A stretch of 64,000 nt of DNA. It comes from Ctena decussata (Eukaryota; Mollusca; Bivalvia; Lucinida; Lucinidae). The stretch is from contig OZ022515.1 in NCBI GenBank assembly GCA_963989385.1, positions 4,496,803 through 4,560,802 on the forward strand, given 5' to 3'. The position numbers and the translations under genes are program-made. The notes beneath the pieces were generated by a model. That model did no database searches. It was not told the origin of the DNA and saw only the letters and a list, made by a program, of their open reading frames with translations. Positions 46,210 through 55,512 of the stretch are shown one piece after another; the first letter of the stretch is position 1; each line of letters starts with the position of its first letter.

Positions 46210-46870
46210 TCCGTGTTTGTCCGACAACACATGTTAATCGGCGATAATTTAACGGTCAGCAAAAATTATTTCGATTTTAACTTTAACTTATACAGAATGA
46301 AAGTTCAAGGTCATTGCGACGTTTTCTTATGGTCTCGTTTGGGGGGACGTCGCCAGAAGTTAGATATTTGCATCCGACATCATCAAGGCACGACATATGC
46401 ACGTCGAGTGTTGGCAACGTGATTTATCTCAAATTTTCACACGTCACCACGTCCTATATACTAAATGGGGAAAACGTTAACATATTAAAAAAATGATTTC
46501 CCGATATTTGCATATTCATAATTCATTTTAAGAAACCCATAATTTATGAATTATTATTTTTTGGCTTGAGATTTCACCCTGCATGAGCAAAATCCAAATG
46601 GTATTTGAGGTAGCTTTGGATCATATAAGGGTAGATTGACAGAATCTCGCAATCTGCTGGACCCGATCTCGTGAATCTATGATCAGTTGTTGGGAGTGCT
46701 AACCTTTCTGCCACGTGTATGCTGACAGACAGGTATCAGGATGTTTAGCACTATAGAAAATCAATAAATAAAATAAATATAGCCATGTACAAAATTATAT
46801 TAGATATATTCCTGAGATTTCTGAAAGGCTTTATAGTTACTGTCAACTTACTGACTTATTTAAGTCTTCC
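46210..46870. other. No gene seen; possible SINE tail near 46.77 kb
   Basis: An AATCAATAAATAAAATAAAT tail near 46767-46786 could close a retroposed element (GGGAGTGCTAACC.. region upstream), but no pol III boxes were convincing. Confidence 0.35.
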
Positions 46871-46876
46871 CCCTGC

Positions 46877-47125
46877 AGGCGGTCGGGTCGGACTATTGTG
46901 CTGGGTAACTCTCAGTGCCAGGGCGGCCTTTGTTTTGGATAATAGTAGGACGAGAGTCTACTGTGCTTGCAGCAGGTGTGAATTATGTTTTTTTTGGTCG
47001 TTTCTCTCTCTCTCTTTCTCGCCTATCACAGTTCTTTTCTTACACCCTTTCTCTGGGAGACGGCTCGAAATAGACTGAAATACTGTTAAAAAGGGCCATA
47101 AAAACCCGAAACAATCAACGAATCA
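46877..47125 (+). mobile_element. Unclassified SINE-like repeat, copy 2
   Basis: GTCGGGTCGGACTATTGTGC-GGGTAACTCTCAGTGCCAGGGCG through GACGGCTCGAAATAGACTGAAATACTGTTAAAAAGGGCC, ending near CAATCAACGAATCA. Same order as the copy at 39.5 kb. Confidence 0.8.
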
Positions 47126-47129
47126 TTTA

Positions 47130-47849
47130 GCATCCCCATTCAAAGGATTAGGATATATTTGTGTTTCGTAGTCGAAGTTGTATCACCCTCAACCCTCTCC
47201 ACCTCCAGATCTTTATCCCATCCTCATCTGCGCGCCACAGAGAAGACGGAAGTCCATTTATGACACCAATTCTTAAAGTTCTTTTCAAAGACTTGATTTT
47301 TTTCGAAGCAGTAGCTTATGTACAGGCTGACCCCTAATGTCCAATTAGATAGTGAGGCTGGTAGCATCCTATTTGAGTCATCAGAGACTACAGTTCTCGT
47401 CGAAATCTTCAAGTTGATACTGGACTAGTACAACTAATGCTGCTATCGGCTATTGACTAAAGACTAAACTCACTGTTTAGAATAGTGAACGGCTATATAT
47501 CCATTGAAGCGTCCAATGTGACTGTAGATTTCGACGTTGCCAAACCTGATAAAAATTTACATCCTTTGCGTCACATCAAATATAAATCATATTGAATCGG
47601 GAAAACTGATTTGTATACTACAATGTAAACTTTAACTGATGGGGTATTCGCCCCGAGGTTCTTGAGCCGGATAACATTAAATTTTGACCCCGTGAAAACA
47701 TGACCCCACGCGTCAATTCTCAATGTTGAAACTTGACCCAGGTCAATTTTCAACACTGAAAAATGCTCTATGGGTCGATATTCAACATTGAAAAGTGGCC
47801 AGTTGGGTCATTTTTTCAACAGGTTCAAATTTTAATATTACACCAGCAG
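47130..47849. other. No gene seen
   Basis: Near 47700-47830 the words GTCAATTTTCAACA-TGAAAA and their inverses recur, a degenerate local repeat next to the hairpin MITE. Confidence 0.4.
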
Positions 47850-48035
47850 CACACCGGGCAGGAGGCAATCGAAAACGCTCATGCAGTCGACAAACGCGGG
47901 TCAAAAACCATTAGAAACAGCGTTTTCGATTGCAAATTGTCCCCCAATTTGCAATCGAAAACGCTGTTTCTAACGGTTTTTGACCCGCGTTAATCGATTG
48001 TTAAGAGCGTTTTCGATTGCCGCCTACCCGGTGTG
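47850..48035. mobile_element. Hairpin MITE with ~90-bp arms and 5-bp target duplication
   Basis: The arms 47850-47939 and 47945-48035 are inverted copies with few mismatches and a 5-nt loop (TCCCC). The ends are CACACCGGGCAGG / CCTACCCGGTGTG. AGCAG flanks both sides directly. Each arm itself contains GCAATCGAAAACGCT in two opposite orientations, giving four copies in all. Confidence 0.9.
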
Positions 48036-48039
48036 AGCA

Positions 48040-48737
48040 GTGGCCCAAGATTTAGGTATATGGCTAAATTAAAACGAGGCCTACAGAGACGCCTGGACTT
48101 TTTGTAACAATACTAGACGCGTGGAAAGTTTGAACCTCAGTGTGAATTATGTTTAGAACTTGTACTCAACATTTCCCCAATCCTCAACAATAAGTAAGAA
48201 AGGCTCAAGGTCACCTGAAAAAAATATGTAGGTAAAAGAGTACACGTTGATGTTTTTCCGCCATATTTGGAAAGGGGAACAACAACAATGTTAGTGACTT
48301 CCTATTTGCTTTCCTGGAAGATAAATTCCATTAAAATGGCGTCTGCGCTTAAAGGAAAGAACTTTTCTACACGTGGAGGGGAGGGGGGGGGGGGAAGTTA
48401 TTCTGCTTAACACTTGACTCTCGTTGAAAAGGGAGGCAAAAAATGAAAATGGCAGAGTTGTTTCCTTTGAAAGTATACCCATTCACCTTAGGGTAAAACA
48501 TTGACTCTTATTTGTTAAACGTAACTTCTATCACTCCAACTTCAAAACGTTCAAGTGTAACGTCACGACATGGCCGAGCCCAAAGCGTTAACTGCTCTCT
48601 CTTTTGCTAGAGCTGTTGCCTGTATGACTTCAAAATGTGATAGATAGATTATGCGATGTACGAGTGCTTTCGTTAAGCCGACGTCAACATTAACTTTGCA
48701 CTGCACGGCGGTCCTGAACGTTGAGTGACAGTAAATA
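48040..48737. other. No gene seen; G-run near 48.38 kb
   Basis: GGAGGGGAGGGGGGGGGG at about 48376-48393 is the only distinctive feature. Confidence 0.4.
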
Positions 48738-48808
48738 ATGAAAGTAAAAAGTATGCAAAGACCAGGAACTGAAACAATCAAAATCCAAATCCAGCCCTCA
48801 AACCATAG
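48738..48808 (-). mobile_element. 71-bp PLE 3'-terminal fragment
   Basis: Minus-strand match to the last ~70 bp of the PLE (AAAGTAAAAAGTATGCAAAG through CTCAAACCATAG). An extreme 5' truncation with the 3' end intact. Confidence 0.9.
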
Positions 48809-48899
48809 TATAACTGGCTTGATGCCAATACTTGAATCGACATTTGGTTTGATGGTTTGTTGTTTGTTTTACTGAGTAATAATATTTGAGTTACGTTGA

Positions 48900-50620
48900 G
48901 CCGTCTCACAACGCGATAGTAGAAAGGAAAGATAGGGTTGAGACAAAGACGAGGCAGAGAAAATTATAATCCCACAGGACACCCAACCCCTCCGCCCTCC
49001 CCAACTCTCCGCGCCGATCTGTTGCAAGCATTTTAGTCTTGAAGATGTAGTTTGTCCCTATTCGAAAGTCCATCACACCAAACAGTGGCAGTCTGATGAA
49101 AGTCATTACTTAGCCAGTTAGGAACCATTTTAAAATGAAAAACTTGCTACCCCTGGACAATTTTAAAAGGCAAATGGTCCCTTCATTTAAAAGTTGTCTT
49201 CTGCATTAGTTAGACCAGACACGTGAATTTTATTTTATTTATCTAGGGTTGGTCTAGAGTCGCAACTCGCTTTGTTTCCTTGAAACCTGTCAATACAGTT
49301 CAAACATATTTGTGATAGAATCTTGTATAGCATTTTTTCCTTGGGAGGGGGATTCATCTAGCGTCAGTCTAGAGTCGCAACTCGCAAAACAACAGCAAAA
49401 GAAACGCATATATTTCAGTGTCTTGTTTTGCCTCATTAAGTGTAATGATATTTTACTTTTAATTTAGAAATGGGATTTGCCTATACGTGGACATAAGTTC
49501 TGCAGCATTTTCTTGTCACAGTGCAAGTCTTCGAAAAAGATATGAAGATTTTTTGTCAAAAAGACAAAAATCACAAAATTCTGGCTCACAGTGGCAAAAA
49601 ATAAATTATCAATACGATTTTGCTGCATGTAAGTTCAGCATTATGTAACCAACTGGAAAACGGTATAAAACTTAAAAAAAAAATGATTCTTATACAGTTA
49701 AATCACACATGCAAAATTCTGCATTTTTCCAAAGTTTTTCGAAATTTTGGAAATCGTCTGAATCATCAAATTATTAGAAAAATCTGGTAATTTGGGACTC
49801 AAAATGACTTAGGCTAAGGGTAAAGGACCCGTTTAAAACAACTTTTGGTTTGAAATGAGCACGTATTTTGCTTACTTCCGGTTTGAGTTACGAAATTTAG
49901 AAGCAAATAAAAATGTTTTCCTGGAAAAAATCTTGTCTTCCGATTCGCTTACCGTAGACTGCTCTTTATGAAAAAGATACTGTATGATTTTCATTCAGTT
50001 TTGCTTTGTGATTTCAAGGATCCAGCGCCCAAAAGTTCAATCTGTGTTTGCATTATTGAAAGGACGTACAGAGTTACTCCCCTTTGTTACATACTCCGTT
50101 TGATTGTGACCACTTGTCCTTTTATTAAACCCGAATTGGAATTCATTTCCAATTCGGATTGCTGAAAAATACACTAAATTTTGTTTTGCTATCTCAAAAC
50201 TTGCCTACTTTACGGGATTCGCATAAAGGGGCATAACTTTGTTTGTAGCGAGTAACCAATGCTGAAAATTCTTGATAATGTTTCTGAGACATTGTAGCGT
50301 CCTAGATAAAGAGGGCATCAGTTTTTTAAGCTAGGCATAACTCAGTTGAAGACACTGAGTTAACTGGTCAGTATTTGTGAATTTTGAAATTGACCCCTTG
50401 AGTGTTTAAGCTTTCGTTACGCATGAATATACAAACAAAATTTCAAAAAGTTTGCAACGAAGTGTACTCCATGCATTGATAATATCTTCCTTGTTTTGCC
50501 AATTTCAGCAGATTTTTATTTTGACATAAATACACCAAAGAGAAAAATATGCGTTATTTTTGCTTTTGAGTATATTTGTGATAGAAACTTGTATAATATT
50601 CACGTATTGCGCATCTGAGC
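48900..50620. other. No gene seen; minor repeats
   Basis: GAGCCGTCTC..GTAGAAAGGAAAGATAGGG (48898-48935) may be a degenerate minus copy of the SINE-like repeat. GTCTAGAGTCGCAACTCGC occurs at about 49252 and 49367. A near-palindrome CCGAATTGGAATTCATTTCC lies near 50132. Confidence 0.45.
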
Positions 50621-50624
50621 CTAA

Positions 50625-51530
50625 ATGTTACATCGGAATGAGGTCCTGTTCATACATTCACGTTTCGTTCACACATGGGCAGTCCCATTAACACGTAGAG
50701 GATCCGTTGAAAAATGCAAGCCCCGTTCCTATATGGACATCCCGTTCGCATATGTAGTTCCCTTTCGCAGGTACAGCGTTGCAGATGTCGTTCACTTGTG
50801 CAGGCCCCGTTCACATGTAGCGGTCCAATACACATGTGGAGGTCCGTTCACTTGTGGAAGATCCATTTACAGGTGGCGGTCCTGTTCGCAAATGCAGTTC
50901 CTGCTCACATATGGACGACCCGTTCACAAATGAAGGTTCCTTTCTCACATGCGGATCCCGTTAACACGTGGAGGTCCCGTTTACACTTCACAGGCGCAGA
51001 GCCCGTTCACCCATGGATTGTCCGTTCGCCAGTGGCGATCCCTTGCATACTTGGATAATCAGACTGCATGTCCCGTTTTACGTGCTGGATCTTTGAAAAA
51101 TACAGGACCCGCGAAGGTCTCCATCTAGCGTGCAGCACCTTTTCACAGGTGGGTGTCCCGTTCATACGTACATATGTACCTATCTCGTTCACACGTCCCG
51201 TCCCGTTTATATGTGGGTATCTCGTCCACACATGGAGAAGCCATTCTAACAAGCAGAAATTTTCATACATGGAGGCCCTGTCAGACGTAGAATACATGTT
51301 CACACGTGCAGATCAAGTTTACATCTTCTTGTTTGGTTCACCTCAGTCGTGGTGAATCCTTTCCGACCATGGAGGACCCGGTCACTGGAGGAGATTCAAT
51401 TCACATTACCTGTTTTATTTTTTGTTGTTTTCGTTGTTTTCATTGATGAACCGCCCATTTACATGCCAAGGTCTCGTTCACACATGGAGGACCAGTTCAG
51501 GCACGAAAGGCGTTACATGTGGAGATTCTA
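50625..51530 (+). repeat. 19-bp minisatellite, ~45 degenerate units
   Basis: Consensus about CCCGTTCACATGTGGAGGT. Between 50735 and 51060 units fall at steps of 18-20 bp, mostly 19, with occasional insertions. Units contain the E-box-like palindrome CACATGTG and variants. Because 19 is not a multiple of 3, open frames of 95-114 codons on both strands are a by-product and not proteins. Confidence 0.85.
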
Positions 51531-51591
51531 GAAATCACCTTTACCCTATGCAGAGAGTTTGGTACCCTCAGAATTTGACATGTGTCCTACC

Positions 51592-51768
51592 GAGCCGTCT
51601 GGCGCAGTCGGCAGCACGTCGGTCTGCAGATCAAGCGGTCGCGAGTTCGATTCCAAAGCCCGGCCCCTGAACAGTCGTGAAGATTGGTCATGAAATATTT
51701 TCTACGCTCATTCTCTCTCTTCCGCTGACTTAAGGGCAGTTGTGAGTTTGTTTGTTTTGTTGAGCATT
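51592..51768 (+). mobile_element. tRNA-derived SINE head
   Basis: A box TGGCGCAGTCGG (51600-51611) and B box GAGTTCGATTCC (51643-51654) at tRNA spacing with a CGGTCTGCAGATC anticodon-arm-like region. The body runs through GGTCATGAAATATTTTCTACG. It is tail-to-tail with the next SINE. Confidence 0.85.
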
Positions 51769-51774
51769 TACGGC

Positions 51775-52125
51775 CAAGTAAACAGCTAAGGTCATGTCTA
51801 GGCGGTCAGTTAACCTACTCAAACTATTCCATGACACTGTTCCATGGTATGGCCCATGTTCCTTCTTTCGAATGTGTTCTCTGCTCTCGAAGAAGCTCTT
51901 TAAGATTTTAATTAGATCTCCTAAACGTTTAACCAGTACTTAGTTCACATACTTTCGCCAGTAAATGACAACTGCCCTTCTTGAATCAGCAGAAAGGAAT
52001 GAATGACCGTAGAAAATATTTCATGATCAGTCTCCACGAGCGTTATGTGGCCTGTCTGGGAATCGATCTCAGGACCCCTTGACCTGCAGTCTGACGCGCT
52101 GCCGACTGCGCTAGCGGGCTGCCGG
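51775..52125 (-). mobile_element. tRNA-derived SINE, interrupted
   Basis: On the minus strand: CCCGCTAGCGCAGTCGGCAGCGCGTC (A box), GAGATCGATTCCC (B box), GGCCACATAACGC, CATGAAATATTTTCTACGGTC, CGAAAGTATGTG and TTAACTGACCGCCTAGACATGACC. A 61-bp piece of the 369-bp family at 51.85-51.91 kb splits it: the 33.4-kb copy reads straight through this point. Confidence 0.8.
51845..51905 (-). repeat. 369-bp family fragment nested in a SINE
   Basis: GGCCCATGTTCCTTCTTTCGAATGTG..AAGCTCTTTAAGATTTTAATT is the reverse complement of the 11.2-kb unit start. Confidence 0.75.
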
Positions 52126-52128
52126 CAA

Positions 52129-52230
52129 CGGTAGTTGTCTGTTACTGGCGGAAGTATGTGCACTCAGTATTGGTAACCAGGTTAACCGCTTAGTATATCT
52201 AAGCCTGCCCAGACACAGTGTGACGGCAGA
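52129..52230 (+). mobile_element. SINE 3'-part, inverted relative to its neighbour
   Basis: GTAGTTGTCTGTTACTGGCGG then AAGTATGTGCACTCAGTA, GGTTAACCGCTTAG and CTAAGCCTGCCCAG equal the reverse of 33.42-33.51 kb. Confidence 0.7.
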
Positions 52231-52548
52231 TGAACTGACAGGCTTGTGGTCCCTCATCCAGCCTCGTTGAGGCGGTTCGGATGAGGGGTTTATTAGCAGA
52301 TCTGACAAAAATTGTCACCCATTGCCCACTCGCATCTAGAACTGTGCAACTTATTCTCCTAATGTCGTCATTCTATTCTATTCTGGAGCTTTCTTCGAAG
52401 TGTTTTACATGCAATTATGTTGCATTTGGACCTATACCTCGGATAGTGGTGCTGGTCTTGTAAGTCTATTGAGCGCTTTACACAAAGCATTGCTTAGCCA
52501 TTCGTATGAGCGTTCTTGTCATAAATTTCGACGTTTCGGAGGGAGGTA

Positions 52549-52815
52549 ATTAGTTGTTTGGTCGTTTAGGTTTTCACGGCCCTTTGAGATAGTATTTCAG
52601 TCTATATCGAGCCGTCTGTCAGAGAGTAGGCGAGAAAGGAGAAAGGACAGATGAGAAAAAAACGTCCAAACAACCCTTCCCGTATCTACTGCAAGATAGC
52701 AAAGCACTGCCGGTCCTTGCCCCAAAATAATCCAAATAAGTAGGACGCACCAGTACTGAAAGCTACCCATCACCATCGCCCGACCCGACTGCCCAGTCAC
52801 CCCACTAGAGGTAGA
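52549..52815 (-). mobile_element. Unclassified SINE-like repeat, copy 3
   Basis: Minus-strand reading: GTCGGGTCGGGCGATGGTGATGGGTAGCTTTCAGTAC-GG, then GACGGCTCGATATAGACTGAAATACTATCTCAAAGGGCCGTGAAAACC and a CAAACAACTAATT tail. Confidence 0.8.
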
Positions 52816-52829
52816 AAACACTCCAAGGC

Positions 52830-53955
52830 TTTCTCGCCCTCGGAGGACTTTTCCACTCGAATTTTCATCCTACTCATGCTTGTTCCACTGGCTTGTTCAG
52901 CCATTTTCAACCCAAATGTCAATCACACAAATGAATAACAACAACTCATTTTAGTAAATATGTACAACTATGCGCAATGGTGAAATACACGTGACTGGAC
53001 ACGGTTAAATAAATAACAAAGCGTGGCGGATCTAGCTCGTTTTCCTTTTTTGCTTTATTTGAAAAGAAGGGATTATGATTTATTATTTGATTACTATTCA
53101 AGAAAGAAACTGGAAAACTCCGTTCACGAACTTAGAGACCTTATATATGCCACCAAAGGTTTCTGAAGTCGGGAATTTCGTTTTCGCAAACTTGTCAGAC
53201 AATCCGCCATCGTTAGTTTTTGGCATAGCGTTTAGTCTTTAGTCTTAGTCGCCTTAGTTGTACTAGTCCACTTGATCACTACAATAAGAGACTGACCTCT
53301 GTTGACCCCTTGAGGGGCTGGAGTCTCACTGAAAATGGCAGGGTCCACGTGAGTGATCAATCGTTAATTTCCTCGTTAAATACCAAACATGATACAGTTT
53401 GAGATCGGCTCCAAATGACCCCAGTTCTGATCTCCCTTCTAAATGGTCAGTATGATTCAGCCTCAAAATATTGCCATAAAGGGTAGCAGGCTGATAATTC
53501 ACGGTTACTTCAAAAAAATAATTACCGTAAACATTTCAAACATTGGGACAGATAGGTCCAAGCAAACAGTGCAGACCCACATCAGACTGCTCCTAAGCAG
53601 TCCGTACCGGGTCTACACGGTTTGCCGTTCCATCTGCATCTTTTAGTCGTATTACTGCAGTGTTCATTTAGGAACAGTACGGTAATTATTTCAGGTGTCC
53701 TAATTTATAGAATTTTACGATACCTAATATGACATCCACATTCCTATGGTTGAGCTTCAGCTCCTTATTGGAATTCTTGTTTGTGTGTGATGTGTTTTGT
53801 CCGAAAAAATTAACCTAAACTGTTTGCGAAGTTAACCAATAAGTAGAGTGTGAAGGTCAACTACTTTTCTCAGAGCTCACCGTAACTGCCTAAATATTTT
53901 GAGGGAAGAAATTGTAAAAACAGTGAAGACCGAATCAGGCTGTATTTCTTACCAT
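52830..53955. other. No gene seen
   Basis: AGACCCACATCAGACTGCTCC..AGCAGTC near 53570-53610 is a degenerate hairpin like 14.9 kb. Nothing else recognised. Confidence 0.4.
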
Positions 53956-53959
53956 GTCG

Positions 53960-54205
53960 AGGGTGGTGGTCAGGTGATGGTGCTGGTTATAACTTCCAGT
54001 GCCGGGGCGTCCTAATTATTTGGATAAAAGTAGGACAAGGGCCTACAGTGTCTACAGTATGTGCCGGGCGGGGATTACTTGGATTTTTTTCTCTCCTCAA
54101 TCATTTCTTCATTTCGTTCTTCCTCTCTCTGGGAGACGGCCAAATATAGACTGAAATACTGTCTCAAAGGCCCATCGAATCCCAAAATATCCAACCAACC
54201 AACTT
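53960..54205 (+). mobile_element. Unclassified SINE-like repeat, copy 4
   Basis: GGTGATGGTGCTGGTTATAACTTCCAGTGCCGGGGCGTCC through GACGGCC-AAATATAGACTGAAATACTGTCTCAAAGGCCC, tail CCAACCAACCAAC. Confidence 0.8.
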
Positions 54206-54238
54206 ACCATGTCGATATCAACTTTGCTACTTTTTTGT

Positions 54239-54530
54239 TAGCTCGCCAGAGCCGAAGGCCCGAGGAGAGCTTAAATGATAGGCTGTTGTCCGTTGTCGTC
54301 GTCGTCTGTCGTCAACACTTTCAAACAGCATCTCCTCTTAACTGGGCCAACTGGGCCCGAGTTTCACAGGTAATATCCTTCAGCTGGGAGATTGAAAGTT
54401 TTTCTCTCTTTTTTTTTTTTTTTTTTTTTTTTGAAAATCGGATCTTTCTCTACTCTGAAGCCACCAGGCTGATTAGGTCCAGATTTCATCTGTAGAGGCC
54501 TTGGGCTGACAGAGATGGATTAATATTACA
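54239..54530 (+). mobile_element. Hairpin-tagged element fragment (family A-like 5' end)
   Basis: TTAGCTCGCCAGAGCCGAAGGCCCGAGGAGAGCTTA forms an imperfect hairpin; GTCGTCGTCGTCTGTCGTC follows, then TTCAAACAGCATCTCCTC. A 24-nt poly-T (54409-54432) interrupts it. Confidence 0.7.
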
Positions 54531-54534
54531 GTGT

Positions 54535-55510
54535 TTGAAGAAGTAGAGAAAAATGTTGGCTTTCTACCTGTCTATTTATTTTCAAACTTCCTAGTAGGCT
54601 AGCCGGGTCTTTCAGACGGGTGTATTTCAATTGTGTCATGGTCGGTGAGCTTGTTTTGAGACGAATGAAATGTGCAGGCCACATATGCCTTTCGCCGAAT
54701 TTTGATCGGTCATTTGCATATTTTGTTTAATATACTTGGGCTAATGAATGAAATGTTAGCAAAGCTTCAGCGTCGGGTAGCAGTTTTTGTTCGCGGTATG
54801 GCATATTTCACATCTGTAGTAAGGCAAGCAAACTGCACAATTTTTATGAGTGAAATTTCTTTTTTCGTCAATCCTAAAATAACAAAAGGTTTCCATGAAA
54901 ACGATCTCATGGACTTAAAATAACTTTGTTACCTTGAGTTATTCTGTTTAAAATACCAACAAGTTAACTATTTTTCGAGGCGTGATTTAGTCTGTCGCCG
55001 GGTATGCGCAATTGTTCTTATCTTAATTTGCTCTCAAAAAATTTTCACTTATGTGATGTAGGTTGAAACTCTTGAAATAGATTTCTCTTGCCGTAACCTG
55101 AGATAACGCGTTCGAAGCCATTATAAATTAAACCAAACAAAAATGGTGTGTGCTAACTTTTTCGGCTGAAGTGGCAACTTTGCTGACACAATCTACGACA
55201 TACTATAGATCCTATTGAAAACAAATCCACATGAAAACATGATGCAATCGACAGCTTGCTGAATGCATGGATTACTGGGCTAATCAATTACTATTGTACG
55301 TTCCTTTCAACACTGTTACAGTCACATCATGATAATGGGGGTATAATGAAAAGCTGAATGAAAGTGCAGTAGTGCCCCTCCTACGGTTGAAAAGATTTCC
55401 GCCTCAAGCTGGAATCGACTTAGATCTGCAGTGGAGAACCGCATTATCCCGTAAACTCTCATGAGTGTATAGATCTATAGATCTAATAATATTCTCTCTA
55501 CACATTGAGT
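54535..55510. other. No gene seen
   Basis: Short frames only, no recognised structure. Confidence 0.4.
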
Positions 55511-55512
55511 CA

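Noticed and set aside
45543..46262. Frames of 81-111 codons in the PLE tail and its copies (also near 6.9-7.6 and 58.4-58.8 kb)
   Set aside because: They lie in the untranslated tail, on either strand, and recur only because the tail is repeated.
50625..51531. Five overlapping 95-114-codon frames on both strands
   Set aside because: All arise from the 19-bp minisatellite; the same repeat is read in every frame.
51598..51660. Functional tRNA gene
   Set aside because: A and B boxes are good, but the acceptor stem does not pair and a SINE body follows.
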